This document shows, piece by piece, positions 10,767-19,750 of a DNA stretch of 47,163 nucleotides. A program made the translations under genes and the position numbers. The notes under the pieces are model-generated. The model was given only the letters and a program-made list of their open reading frames with translations. It searched no databases and had not been told where the DNA came from. The DNA is taken from the NCBI GenBank assembly GCA_027858995.1, contig JAQIBP010000052.1:1-47163 (forward strand), given 5' to 3'. The stretch is from Deltaproteobacteria bacterium (GTDB taxonomy: Bacteria; Desulfobacterota; Desulfobacteria; Desulfobacterales; Desulfobacteraceae). Numbering within the stretch: position 1 is the stretch's first letter; each line of letters starts with the position of its first letter.

Positions 10767-11707
10767 TAAAGCATAATTTCTATATGAGCATTCTGTTTTA
10801 ATGACTCAAGCCAGGTCTTAAATTTTTTTTCTGCTTGTTGGCTGTATAATACCTTATGAATTTCTTCACGGGCCTGGTCATAGGTCTTTTCACCATCCAA
10901 AACAATATCTTCAATATAAAAAATCTGAAATCCCTGGGGAGTTGTAATTACATCACTGAATTGACCCTTTTTTAATTTTGCTATTTCAGTTTTGATATTG
11001 TCAGGGAAATTTTTTATATCAAACAGTCCTAGATCACCACCATCTTTTGCATTAGGTGCAATGGAATATTGTTTTGCAAGCCCTTTAAAATCCTTTTTGT
11101 CATCTAATTGACTGCTTATTTCTTGAATCTTATCCTTTTTGTTCATTAATATATTTCTTAAATAATATTTTTTATTGCCTGAATAGTCTTCTTTATGATT
11201 TTCATAATATAGCTTTATATCAGAATCCAGCACAACTACTTTTGATTGTACCACATTACTGATCAGCTTGGTTCGCAATATCTGTTTTTTTATATTTTTA
11301 CGATATTCTGTTAAAGTAAGCCCCTCATTATTCAGGGCTCTTTCAAGCTCTTCAATGCTCATGGATTTTGATGCCATCATATTTTCTACAGCTTTGTCTA
11401 TTGCATTATCAGATACACTGATACGATACTTTTTTGCCTCCTGGTTGGTTAAAGAGGTATCAATCAAAGCATTTAAAACTTTTAAATTGATCTCTTGAAT
11501 CATTTTCTGTTTTTGATCATCAGAGTAAGCTGCTGCCTCAATTTTACCTCTATAGGTTGATGTTCCTTTGTTTAATTCAACCAGAGTGATAATCTCACTG
11601 TCTACAATTGCGACTATTCTGTCTATTACTTCGGCTGATACAGAACAGCTAAAAATCCAATAGATCGTCATTAAAAAAAGAATACTCCAATTAATTCTCT
11701 TTTTCAT
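10766..11707 (-). CDS. surA: Periplasmic parvulin-type peptidyl-prolyl isomerase, SurA-like
   Basis: This is a 313-residue exported folding factor. A signal peptide is followed by SAEVIDRIVAIVDSEIITLVEL, typical of the mature start of SurA, then a SurA-N chaperone domain to about residue 165. One PpiC domain follows, with the GGDLGLF and TPQGFQIFYI hallmarks. E. coli SurA has two parvulin domains, whereas this shorter form has one. It probably helps outer-membrane protein folding. The start overlaps the upstream lipoprotein gene by 17 bases. Confidence 0.85.
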   Translation of the reverse strand: MKKRINWSILFLMTIYWIFSCSVSAEVIDRIVAIVDSEIITLVELNKGTSTYRGKIEAAAYSDDQKQKMIQEINLKVLNALIDTSLTNQEAKKYRISVSDNAIDKAVENMMASKSMSIEELERALNNEGLTLTEYRKNIKKQILRTKLISNVVQSKVVVLDSDIKLYYENHKEDYSGNKKYYLRNILMNKKDKIQEISSQLDDKKDFKGLAKQYSIAPNAKDGGDLGLFDIKNFPDNIKTEIAKLKKGQFSDVITTPQGFQIFYIEDIVLDGEKTYDQAREEIHKVLYSQQAEKKFKTWLESLKQNAHIEIML

Positions 11708-12425
11708 TTTTATATTCCTTGTTTTTTTTAATATCTATTAAAAAACTTTTTAATTTATCCTCATTTATTTCTACTGGATAGGTATTGTAAAGGTTTTGTA
11801 TCCAGCCGCTATATTTTTCTTGAGTTTTTTGTATGCGAAGCCTTGTTACCAATTCTCTCTCATCTTCAATTTTATTTAAAACAGTGGCATTGCCTTTTGA
11901 ATTCTGATTGGTTTCAAAATTATTGTTATAAAATTCTACAATATCGTTTGGTGTGATTTCAATTTTCTCTTTTAATTCCTGATCAATAAGTTTTTCAATG
12001 ATCATGTTTCTTTTAAACCGTTTTTTCCAGAGAGGATATGATATGGCCTCTTCCAACAAGATTTGATCAAAGCTATCTTCTGGATACTCTTTTTTGAATT
12101 CTTTTTCAGCGGCTGCTGCTTCCTGGTCAGTAATATTAATTTTTTTATCAGAAGCAGCACTGAGTAAAACAATCTCATCGGAGATTATTTTAACAAGATG
12201 GATTACCATGTCATTATATTCTACTGGATTTTTCTTTATATCATATGGATATGCAGCTCTTTTTCGATCAAGCTCTTCTGAAAAATTTAAACTTGAAACA
12301 GTTATTAACGAAGTTCTAATTAAAAATTGAGTAACAGTTTTTTCTTTAGATTCACCACATCCGGTCAACCCTATAACACAGCATATCAAGCTACAGATAA
12401 AACTTTTTTTAAAAAAATATTTCAC
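11691..12425 (-). CDS. SurA-N-like periplasmic lipoprotein lacking a PpiC domain
   Basis: This is a 244-residue lipoprotein with lipobox LTGC and Cys23 as the likely anchor. The body is helical and charged, with a layout like the SurA/PpiC chaperone N-domain (a DKKINITDQEAAAAEKEFKK segment and an EITPNDIVEFYNNNF segment), but no isomerase domain follows. It probably works with the overlapping downstream parvulin as a periplasmic chaperone pair; this is an inference from order and fold character. The start codon is GTG at 12423-12425 with GGAA upstream. The gene is the first of the chain SurA-N lipoprotein, parvulin, recO, kinase. Confidence 0.65.
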   Translation of the reverse strand: MKYFFKKSFICSLICCVIGLTGCGESKEKTVTQFLIRTSLITVSSLNFSEELDRKRAAYPYDIKKNPVEYNDMVIHLVKIISDEIVLLSAASDKKINITDQEAAAAEKEFKKEYPEDSFDQILLEEAISYPLWKKRFKRNMIIEKLIDQELKEKIEITPNDIVEFYNNNFETNQNSKGNATVLNKIEDERELVTRLRIQKTQEKYSGWIQNLYNTYPVEINEDKLKSFLIDIKKNKEYKNEKEN

Positions 12426-12516
12426 TTACTATTCCAACAATAATATAAACAATAATTCTTTTAACAAAATTAATAATTTTATCATTACAATGCATTTTGT
12501 GCAAGAAAATTCGAGA

Positions 12517-13482
12517 TCAAAAGAAGAAATGGCAGGCAGTTAAATGATTTGGATCTTTCAGGTTTTTAAAAAGTTCAGGCTCTTTTGTCATGCAGATATT
12601 TTCAACATATTGACATCGTGTATTAAACCTGCATGCTGACGGAGGATTCTCCACTGAAGGGACTTCACCTTTTAAGATAATTCGCTCCCGTGTCGATTCT
12701 GGATCTGGTCTGGGAATAGAAGATAAAAGTGCTTTGGTATATGGGTGTTTCCCCCTATTATAGATCGTGTCTGCCCCGGCAATTTCAATAATTTTCCCCA
12801 TATACATAACAGCTATATTATCTGAAATATGTTTAACCACAGATAGATCATGGGAGATAAAAATATAAGTTAACCCCAAATTGTTTTGAAGTTCCAATAA
12901 AAGATTCAAAATTTTCGATTGGACAGAGACATCAAGGGCTGAAACTGGTTCATCACATATAATAATTTCAGGCTCCAGACTTATAGCCCTTGCTATGCCG
13001 ATTCTCTGTCGTTGACCACCTGAAAATTCATGGGGGAATTTCGAGAGATCATTTTGTGTAAGCCCTACCCTTTCAATTAATTTATAAACCTGGGAATTTA
13101 AACTCCTACTTTTTTTACCATGGATAATATATTTTTCTTCAAGAATCTCTTTAACAGTATGTCTGGGATTTAAAGAGTCAAATGGATCTTGAAATATCAT
13201 TTGCAGATTCAGTGCAAGTTTTTTTTTTAGTTTTGAATTAAATTTTGAGATTTGTCGATTTTTGATAATAACTTGACCGTCAGATGGATTATAAATCCCC
13301 ATAATACATCTTCCCAGGGTTGTTTTTCCGCATCCGGATTCTCCAACAACACCAAGTGTTTCTCCCTGGTTCAGTGTAAAAGAGACACCATCAAGTGCAT
13401 ACACCCAGCCTGTACGTCTTAAAAATATTCCCCCTGTTACGGGAAAATATTTTTTTAGATTTTTTACTTCAAGAATTACCAT
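12517..13482 (-). CDS. oppF: Oligopeptide ABC transporter ATP-binding protein OppF
   Basis: This nucleotide-binding subunit couples ATP hydrolysis to peptide import. It has Walker A (GESGCGKTT), a Q loop (MIFQDPFDSLNPRHT), the ABC signature (LSGGQ-type FSGGQRQRIGIARA) and Walker B (IIICDEPVSALD). The C-terminal oligo_HPY region contains the cysteines NTRCQYVENIC. A TTG at 13497 could add five residues, but ATG at 13482 is the more likely start. The gene starts about a dozen bases after the terminator of the cold-shock gene, so its transcription must come from read-through or from a promoter inside that terminator region. No permease gene is nearby. Confidence 0.9.
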   Translation of the reverse strand: MVILEVKNLKKYFPVTGGIFLRRTGWVYALDGVSFTLNQGETLGVVGESGCGKTTLGRCIMGIYNPSDGQVIIKNRQISKFNSKLKKKLALNLQMIFQDPFDSLNPRHTVKEILEEKYIIHGKKSRSLNSQVYKLIERVGLTQNDLSKFPHEFSGGQRQRIGIARAISLEPEIIICDEPVSALDVSVQSKILNLLLELQNNLGLTYIFISHDLSVVKHISDNIAVMYMGKIIEIAGADTIYNRGKHPYTKALLSSIPRPDPESTRERIILKGEVPSVENPPSACRFNTRCQYVENICMTKEPELFKNLKDPNHLTACHFFF

Positions 13483-13494
13483 ATCGTCCAGATA

Positions 13495-13545
13495 CAAAAA
13501 AAGGGTTTTCTTTTAATACTGCCCTACTCCAAGAAAACCCTTAAA
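13495..13545 (-). terminator. Rho-independent terminator of the cold-shock gene
   Basis: A perfect 12-base stem pairs AAGGGTTTTCTT (13501-13512) with AAGAAAACCCTT (13531-13542). On the minus strand it is followed directly by a run of seven T. It lies just downstream of the csp stop codon and just upstream of oppF. Confidence 0.9.
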
Positions 13546-13550
13546 AAGTT

Positions 13551-13751
13551 CTATTCAACAGTTACATTAACTGCTGCTGGTCCCTTTTGTCCATCTTCCA
13601 CATCAAAAGTGACTTTATCACCTTCGTTAAGTGATTTAAAACCAGATGAATTAATACCTGAATGATGAACAAATACATCAGGTCCATCTTCCTGCTCAAT
13701 AAATCCGTAACCTTTTGAATCATTGAACCATTTTACAATCCCGTTTGCCAT
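13551..13751 (-). CDS. Cold-shock domain protein (CspA family)
   Basis: This is a 66-residue single cold-shock domain, with RNP1 KGYGFIEQ and RNP2 DVFVHHSGI, that binds single-stranded RNA/DNA and acts as an RNA chaperone. It has full length for the family. The start ATG at 13751 is preceded by AAGGAGA. The roughly 200-base leader up to oppD holds complementary segments (AGTTTC with GAAACT, AAGCCT with AGGCTT, GGG with CCC), consistent with a structured thermo-responsive leader as in other csp genes. It has its own terminator, so it forms a separate unit between oppD and oppF. Confidence 0.95.
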   Translation of the reverse strand: MANGIVKWFNDSKGYGFIEQEDGPDVFVHHSGINSSGFKSLNEGDKVTFDVEDGQKGPAAVNVTVE

Positions 13752-13949
13752 TGTGACAATCTCCTTGACTTAAAATAAATAATAATAGTTTCAAACTTCT
13801 GGGTCTTGCCACTCTCACAAACTGGGTTTTCCCTTTAGAACGAAACTGCTAAGCCTTTCTCTTATAAGGCTTTGTATAGGTCTTATTGACTTTAAATTAA
13901 AAAATCAAGGATTATTTTAAATAAAATTAATTTTTTTAAAATAATCATT
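13752..13949 (-). promoter_or_regulatory. Long structured leader of csp
   Basis: This non-coding stretch upstream of csp reads, on the minus strand, as AT-rich DNA followed by hairpin-forming segments: AAGCCT with AGGCTT, AGTTTC with GAAACT enclosing GGGAAAACCC, then the AAGGAGA ribosome site. Long 5' leaders with temperature-dependent folding are known for cspA-type genes. No clear promoter hexamers could be fixed. Confidence 0.45.
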
Positions 13950-14942
13950 CTAAGCTAAATGACAGGCTACAGTGTGATTTTTTCCAATATTTTTAATTTG
14001 AGGGGTCGTTTTTTTACAAACAGTTTCAGTCAAAGAACATCGATCGGCAAACCTGCAGCCATGGGGCATGTTCATTAGTGATGGAACCTGGCCTGTAATT
14101 GTAGGCAGAATAGTTTTAGAATGTTTTGCAAGCTGTGGAATTGAAGTTAATAACCCTTTGGTGTAAGGATGCCTGGGATGTTTAAATAAATTTTTAACCC
14201 CGGCTTTTTCAGCAACTCTTCCTGCATACATAACAACAACATCATCACAGTTTTCCGCAATAACTCCGAGATCATGGGTGATTAAAATTACAGACATATT
14301 TAATTTTTTCTGTAAAGAATTTATCAAATCAAGAATCTGGGCCTGAATAGTTACATCCAAAGCTGTAGTCGGTTCATCTGCGATAAGAATATCAGGTTCG
14401 CATGCAAGGGACATTGCAATCATTATCCTCTGCCTCATACCTCCTGAAAGCTGGTGTGGATATTTTTTAATAATTTTCTCTGGATCAGGAATACCCACTT
14501 TCTCAACCATTTTTATGGAAGAGTCTCTCATCTCTTTGGAAGACAATTGGGGGAAATGAAGTTTATATATCTCTTTCATCTGTTTTCCAATGACATGGAC
14601 AGGGTTCAGCGCTGTCATGGGTTCCTGGAAAATCATGGAAATTTTTTTACCCCGGATATGATGCATATCAGTTACCGGCAGATCAAAAATATTTTGATTA
14701 TCAAATAGAGCTTTGCCCTGAACTATTTTTGAAACAGGTTTTGGCAAAAGTCTCATGATGGAGAGAGCTGTTACACTTTTTCCACACCCAGATTCACCTG
14801 CAATGCCAAGAATTTTGCCTCTCTTGAGTTTAAAGCTTACTTCATCAACAGCCCGTACCACTCCAAGTTCTGTATTAAACTCAACTGTAAGATCTTTTAC
14901 ATCTAAAATAGTATTATCGGTTATGACAACTTTATCCGGCAT
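13950..14942 (-). CDS. oppD: Oligopeptide ABC transporter ATP-binding protein OppD
   Basis: This 330-residue ATPase subunit has Walker A (GESGCGKSV), a Q-loop segment (MIFQEPMTALNPVH), the signature LSGGMRQRIMIAMSLA, Walker B (ILIADEPTTALD) and the C-terminal oligo_HPY domain with CRFADRC. It pairs with OppF to energise a membrane permease. It starts seven bases after the binding-protein gene stops, so the two are co-transcribed. The permease subunits usually encoded alongside are absent from this window. Confidence 0.93.
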   Translation of the reverse strand: MPDKVVITDNTILDVKDLTVEFNTELGVVRAVDEVSFKLKRGKILGIAGESGCGKSVTALSIMRLLPKPVSKIVQGKALFDNQNIFDLPVTDMHHIRGKKISMIFQEPMTALNPVHVIGKQMKEIYKLHFPQLSSKEMRDSSIKMVEKVGIPDPEKIIKKYPHQLSGGMRQRIMIAMSLACEPDILIADEPTTALDVTIQAQILDLINSLQKKLNMSVILITHDLGVIAENCDDVVVMYAGRVAEKAGVKNLFKHPRHPYTKGLLTSIPQLAKHSKTILPTITGQVPSLMNMPHGCRFADRCSLTETVCKKTTPQIKNIGKNHTVACHLA

Positions 14943-14948
14943 AACAAC

Positions 14949-16814
14949 CTACTTTGTCTTGAAAGTTTCGTCTTTAATGACGACAGGTTTGAATTTTATA
15001 TTCTGTTTCTTAGCATTGAGAGTCTCTTCCTTTTTTTTTTCATCAATCCAGAACAGCCCTCCTGTTGTAGAGGAGAATGGGTCAAACAGGCTGTCAGAAC
15101 GTCTGGTTCCATGGAAATCAGGCAGTTGGAGCCATCTCCAATACCCAAGTCTGACATAGGGGACCATAAAAGTAGGGACAAAAGCTCCTGTATCATGTAT
15201 AACAGTCTGTATTTTATTGGATAATTCTATTCTCTCTTCTTCCTCCAGACTTGCCCTGTATTTGTCTATCAACGCATCTAAATCAGACCTGTCAGTATTG
15301 GTGATATTATTGGTCTGGGGTTTGTGAGCATTATCAGAATGCCATCCCTGCCAATAGGAAGGTCTCATGTTGGTACTCCATCCCATCCATGCCACATCAT
15401 GTTTTTTTTCTAAAAATTTTTTAAACATGGCCGTGGAATCCAAACGTTCAAGGACAAGCTCAATCCCTGCTTTTAATGATTCTTCTTTGAGTACCACAAG
15501 CCTTGGAGTATGCTCTTCATAACTATATGTTACCTTGACAGAAAATTTTATATCATCCTTCTGCCAGATCCCATCATTACCTCTTAACCATCCTGCATCT
15601 CTCATGAGTGTATTTACTTTTTTTATATCATATTGTCTTGGTTTTATTTTATTATTGGTGTATTCCCCATATCCAAAAAAAGCCTGGGGCAGCCTGAAAT
15701 AATCTTTTCTCAATACACTGTTTATAACTTTTTCTATATTCATGGCATGGGCAAAGGCATAACAAAGCCTTTTGTCCTTAAAAAAAGGTTTGTCCTGATT
15801 CAACCACATTCCCTGGGCTGATCTCTCCTGATCATTAAAAAACCATATTTTATTAATATATCCATCTTTAAACAGAGGAATATTTGATTTTTTATGCCAG
15901 TATTTTGGCATTGTTAAACCAAAAGCATCGAGCCTCCCTTTTTTAAAGTATTCCCATTGAAGGTTGAAATCCCTTATTACATCAAACACTACATAATCAA
16001 CATTAAATCTGTTTTTCAGATACCTCTTATTTTGAGCCCACCAGTTTTTCTTTCTTTTAAATTTGATGAATTTACCTTTTTTAAAATCGGTTAATTGGTA
16101 TGCTCCTGTATTGGGAATAATTTCCCAATTATATTTTTGAACGAAAGTTTCATCAAGGGTTTCAAAATAGTGTCCTGGTATGGGTGAGATCCCTAGTTTC
16201 AGGTGAAGATCTGGAACAGCCTTAGTACTTTTTAATCCTATGGTATGTTCATCATAAACAATAACCTTATCTATCTCTTTTGTATAATAATCATTATACC
16301 AGGGAGCAATAATATGTTCCGAACGCATAAATTCAAGGGTGTAGACATAGTCCCAGGCTGTAACAGGTTCTCCGTCTGACCATACAGCACCCTTGTCCAA
16401 TTTAAAGTACATGGTTTTTTTATCATTACCAAAAGCCCAGTGGGTGGCAAGTTCAGGAATAATCTTATCAGTGTTTGGATGAATATTAATCAAAGAGAGT
16501 TGATTGTCCAGAATTGCATTTCTAAAGGAGCCGTTTGAATCAGGCCCCACAACCCTGAATGTCATGGGGAAACTTGTAATAGCAGAGTGAAGGATACCTC
16601 CTTTGAGTGCCTTTTCAGAGGAAAAAACCGGGTCAAAAACATTTGTCAGCCAATTAATATTCCCAGGAAGATCAGTATACTCTCGATTTTTATGGGGTGT
16701 AACACTATTTTTAATCTCCTTGTCCTGACTCAACTTTTCAGAATCGTTCTGACAACCGGTTAGACAAAAAAATATCAACATTAACATACTAAAACAAACC
16801 CATCTGAATTTCAT
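14949..16814 (-). CDS. Extracellular peptide-binding lipoprotein, SBP_bac_5 family (YejA/OppA-like)
   Basis: This is a 621-residue solute-binding protein with a lipoprotein signal (FFCLTGC; Cys21 from the chosen start). The SBP_bac_5 fold is recognisable from PELATHWAFGNDKKTMYFKL, the DGEPVTAWDYVYTLEF signature and PNTGAYQLTDFKKG. The large size and the ending with WRWLQLPDFHGT resemble the YejA branch, which feeds peptides or peptide-like compounds to an Opp-type importer. I chose ATG at 16814 because GGAG lies eight bases upstream; the ATG at 16838 would add eight residues with no signal character. It is followed directly by oppD. Confidence 0.88.
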   Translation of the reverse strand: MKFRWVCFSMLMLIFFCLTGCQNDSEKLSQDKEIKNSVTPHKNREYTDLPGNINWLTNVFDPVFSSEKALKGGILHSAITSFPMTFRVVGPDSNGSFRNAILDNQLSLINIHPNTDKIIPELATHWAFGNDKKTMYFKLDKGAVWSDGEPVTAWDYVYTLEFMRSEHIIAPWYNDYYTKEIDKVIVYDEHTIGLKSTKAVPDLHLKLGISPIPGHYFETLDETFVQKYNWEIIPNTGAYQLTDFKKGKFIKFKRKKNWWAQNKRYLKNRFNVDYVVFDVIRDFNLQWEYFKKGRLDAFGLTMPKYWHKKSNIPLFKDGYINKIWFFNDQERSAQGMWLNQDKPFFKDKRLCYAFAHAMNIEKVINSVLRKDYFRLPQAFFGYGEYTNNKIKPRQYDIKKVNTLMRDAGWLRGNDGIWQKDDIKFSVKVTYSYEEHTPRLVVLKEESLKAGIELVLERLDSTAMFKKFLEKKHDVAWMGWSTNMRPSYWQGWHSDNAHKPQTNNITNTDRSDLDALIDKYRASLEEEERIELSNKIQTVIHDTGAFVPTFMVPYVRLGYWRWLQLPDFHGTRRSDSLFDPFSSTTGGLFWIDEKKKEETLNAKKQNIKFKPVVIKDETFKTK

Positions 16815-16999
16815 GTTTTCTCCACTATTTAGCGCCATCTCATAACTTTGAGTTATCTCTTAAATTTATATCTGTTTATCAGAAGAAACTATGAATAAGC
16901 AACTCTTCTTTTATAATTTAAGACCTTAATATTTACAATAGTGTCCAACTGGTTATGGAAAATGGCTTAGGCAGATATCGAATTTAAGGCAGCTTGGTC

Positions 17000-17028
17000 T
17001 TGACCATCAAAATAATATCATATAGCAT
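17000..17028 (+). promoter_or_regulatory. Candidate sigma-70 promoter for motA
   Basis: TTGACC at 17000-17005 is followed after 17 bases by TAGCAT, or after 15 by TATAGC, about 40 bases before the motA start. It lies in the 253-base divergent gap between the peptide-binding protein gene and motA. The match is moderate and unproven. Confidence 0.3.
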
Positions 17029-17067
17029 TGTTTCAAATCACGATAATAGATAATAAGACAGGTTAAT

Positions 17068-17847
17068 ATGGACATTGCTTCTTTTACAGGTATAATTTCC
17101 GGTTTAGCGTTAATCATAAGTGCTATATATCTGGGCGGAGACCTTCATAATTTTATCAATGTGCAGGGCTTAATGATTGTTTTCGGCGGCACCATTGCCA
17201 CCACTTTGATTACATTCCAGTTCAGAGATGTTATAGCTGCCTTTAAAGCTGCATATTTTGTTTTTTCCAAAGATAAGGAGGATCCAAACGATGCTGTGGC
17301 AACCATGATTAAACTGAGCTATATCAGCAGACGTCAAGGGCTTCTTGAGTTAAGTAATGTTAAGACAGATTCTCTTTTTTTAAAAAAAGCCTGCGGTCTT
17401 CTTGCTGACGGCTCTTCTGAAGAAGTCATAAGAGCAGCATTGACAACGGAAATTCAATCTCTTCAAATGCGTCATTTCATTGTCCAGGATGTCTTCAGGA
17501 AAATGGGCATCTATGCTCCTTCCTTTGGAATGCTGGGGACATTGATAGGTCTTGTACAAATGCTCAGCCGTCTTCAGGATCCTTCCAATATTGGTCCTGC
17601 AATGGCTGTTGCCCTCTTGACCACATTTTATGGTTCCTTGCTGTCAACCCTCTTTTTTCTTCCCATTGCAGGAAAGCTTCGTTCAAGAACTGTTATTGAA
17701 ATTATAAATCTCGAGATTAAAAGAGAGGGTGTGATATCAATTATTAAAAATAATAACCCTGTTATCATATATGAAAAGCTTTCAAGTTTTATATCCTCAA
17801 GACTGCGCAAACCCCTTGAGAAAATGAACTTTAAAAAGATAAAATGA
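17068..17847 (+). CDS. motA: Flagellar motor stator protein MotA
   Basis: This is the ion-channel stator subunit of the flagellar motor, 259 residues. Hydrophobic segments occur near residues 6-24, 30-50, 150-170 and 180-200, giving the four-helix MotA plan. The conserved cytoplasmic loop and the GMLGTLIGLVQML and MAVALLTTFYGSL segments of helices 3 and 4 are present. The stop overlaps the motB start (ATGA), so the two subunits are made together. The coupling ion (proton or sodium) is not decided by the sequence seen. Confidence 0.94.
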   Translation: MDIASFTGIISGLALIISAIYLGGDLHNFINVQGLMIVFGGTIATTLITFQFRDVIAAFKAAYFVFSKDKEDPNDAVATMIKLSYISRRQGLLELSNVKTDSLFLKKACGLLADGSSEEVIRAALTTEIQSLQMRHFIVQDVFRKMGIYAPSFGMLGTLIGLVQMLSRLQDPSNIGPAMAVALLTTFYGSLLSTLFFLPIAGKLRSRTVIEIINLEIKREGVISIIKNNNPVIIYEKLSSFISSRLRKPLEKMNFKKIK

Positions 17848-18569
17848 GAGACAACACATATAACAGCACCTTTATCACATATGATGACGAGGCTACATGG
17901 CTTGTAACCTATGCAGATCTCATGACTATTCTGCTGGTGTTTTTTGTTCTTTTATATACCCTTGCATTTTTTGAAAAAGAGAATTACAGACGTGCTGTAG
18001 AAACCATTAAGGTTGAGATGGAAGCGAATGAAAATCTTATTGGTCTGATGGAATTGATGGAAATACCTGAAACCATGGATACTCAAATCACCATTGAAGA
18101 TATCACTGGTCTTTATTCCCGGGATAAATCTCTGTTTAAAAAGATTACAAAATTTGCCAGGGCAAGCAGTCAGAAACAAAATATTTCAACAAGAATACTT
18201 GATGGCAAAGTTATAGTCAGTGTTAAGGGTAAAGCACTGTTCAATTCTGGCTCAACATCTTTGAACAGTCCTGCTGTATCAATATTTGATGAGATTATTC
18301 AAATTCTTGATGATTATCCTGAATATAATATTAATATAAAAGGTCATACTGATAATATTCCCATATCAACAGATATTTTTCCATCCAACTGGGAACTCTC
18401 TGCAGTTCGTGCCACTACGGTCTTAAAATATCTTGTATCAAAAGGTGTTAACCCCAAACGTCTTACTGCCACAGGTTTCGGTGAGATCATGCCTCTTGTA
18501 CCAAACAATTCCGAAAGCAACAGGGCCAAAAACAGGCGGGTGGAATTCGTTCTGGAAAAAAAGCAATGA
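17844..18569 (+). CDS. motB: Flagellar motor stator protein MotB (OmpA-like domain)
   Basis: This is a 241-residue stator partner that anchors the channel to peptidoglycan. A single membrane helix near residues 21-43 carries the conserved channel aspartate in VTYADLMTILL (Asp25). The C-terminal OmpA-like domain has GHTDNIPI and NRAKNRRVEF, the peptidoglycan-binding signatures. It overlaps motA by four bases upstream and dinB by four bases downstream. Confidence 0.95.
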   Translation: MRDNTYNSTFITYDDEATWLVTYADLMTILLVFFVLLYTLAFFEKENYRRAVETIKVEMEANENLIGLMELMEIPETMDTQITIEDITGLYSRDKSLFKKITKFARASSQKQNISTRILDGKVIVSVKGKALFNSGSTSLNSPAVSIFDEIIQILDDYPEYNINIKGHTDNIPISTDIFPSNWELSAVRATTVLKYLVSKGVNPKRLTATGFGEIMPLVPNNSESNRAKNRRVEFVLEKKQ

Positions 18570-19750
18570 TCCTGCACATTGATATGGATGCTTTCTTTGC
18601 TGCTATTGAACAGAGAGACAATCCAGATCTAAAGAACAAACCTGTCATTATTTCCGGCAATTCAAAAAGAAGTGTTGTTGCAACTGCAAGTTATGAAGCA
18701 AGAAAATTTGGTATAGGTTCTGCCATGCCGGTTTTTAAAGCAAAACAATTGTGTGATCATCTTGAAATTGTTCCTGGTAACAAAAAAAAATATAAGGCAG
18801 AATCAAAGAAAATCATGCAGATTATTTCTCATTATTCGCCTCTGATGGAACAGGTGTCCATTGATGAAGCCTATCTTGATACTACAGGATGTGAAAGATT
18901 GTTTGGATCTTTTAAAGATATTGCCCTTTCAATAAAAAAAGAGATATATAATCAACTGGCTTTAACATGCTCCATTGGTATTGCACCCATAAAATTTTTA
19001 TCAAAAATTGCCTCGGACATGAACAAACCGGATGGTTTAACTACTATTGAGCAATCCAGGGTAAAGGATTTTATTTTTTTCCTGCCCATACAAAAAGTTC
19101 CCGGTATTGGAAAAAATTCAATGAAGAGTATGCAACTGCTGCAGATCAAAACTCTTGGTGACATAAAAAAATATGGTCTGCCTGTTTTAACTCAAAAATT
19201 CGGTAAAATGGGAAAAAGATTATTGGAGTTGTCCAATGGCATAGATAAGTCAAGGGTTGAAACCAATTATATAAGAAAATCGATTTCAAGTGAAATAACA
19301 CTTTTTAAAGACATTACTGACTTTCAAACCATTAGAAAAATCATATTGGAAAGATCACAAATTGTCGGCAAAACTTTAAGGGAAAAAGAGTTTTTGTGTA
19401 AAAATGTATTTATCAAATTAAAATTTTCTGATTTTTCACAAATCACAAGGAGCAGAAAACTTAACTCATTAATCTGCTCTTCATCTGCTATATTTAATGA
19501 AGCACTCTTTTTATATAAAAAAGTTAAAGTAAAAAAGAAAATAAGACTTATTGGAGTTGGTGTCACAGCCCTTAAAGATAAAAATACCCCTGTCCAGATG
19601 CTTTTGATACAAGATCCTGACAATCACAATAAACAGTGGGAATCAGTTGATTTTGCAGTGGATTCAATATCAGAAAAATTTGGTATGGATATTATTAATA
19701 AAGCCTCTTTGACTAAAGATAACCAAGGGAGAAAAAAATATGACAGCTAA
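18566..19750 (+). CDS. dinB: DNA polymerase IV (Y-family translesion polymerase)
   Basis: This 394-residue error-prone polymerase bypasses DNA lesions. Metal-binding acidic residues are visible in ILHIDMDAFFA (Asp6, Asp8) and SIDEAYLD (Asp-Glu near 103-104), with the YEARKFGI finger region after the palm, a helix-hairpin-helix-like segment (KVPGIGKNSMKSM) and a C-terminal little-finger domain. It is co-transcribed with the motor genes through four-base overlaps, an unusual neighbourhood for a DNA damage gene. No LexA-type box was recognised upstream of the operon. Confidence 0.93.
   Translation: MILHIDMDAFFAAIEQRDNPDLKNKPVIISGNSKRSVVATASYEARKFGIGSAMPVFKAKQLCDHLEIVPGNKKKYKAESKKIMQIISHYSPLMEQVSIDEAYLDTTGCERLFGSFKDIALSIKKEIYNQLALTCSIGIAPIKFLSKIASDMNKPDGLTTIEQSRVKDFIFFLPIQKVPGIGKNSMKSMQLLQIKTLGDIKKYGLPVLTQKFGKMGKRLLELSNGIDKSRVETNYIRKSISSEITLFKDITDFQTIRKIILERSQIVGKTLREKEFLCKNVFIKLKFSDFSQITRSRKLNSLICSSSAIFNEALFLYKKVKVKKKIRLIGVGVTALKDKNTPVQMLLIQDPDNHNKQWESVDFAVDSISEKFGMDIINKASLTKDNQGRKKYDS

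Noticed and set aside
12517-13497. OppF start at TTG 13497
   Set aside because: The five extra codons lie in the T-run end of the csp terminator and have no ribosome site; ATG 13482 matches the family start better.
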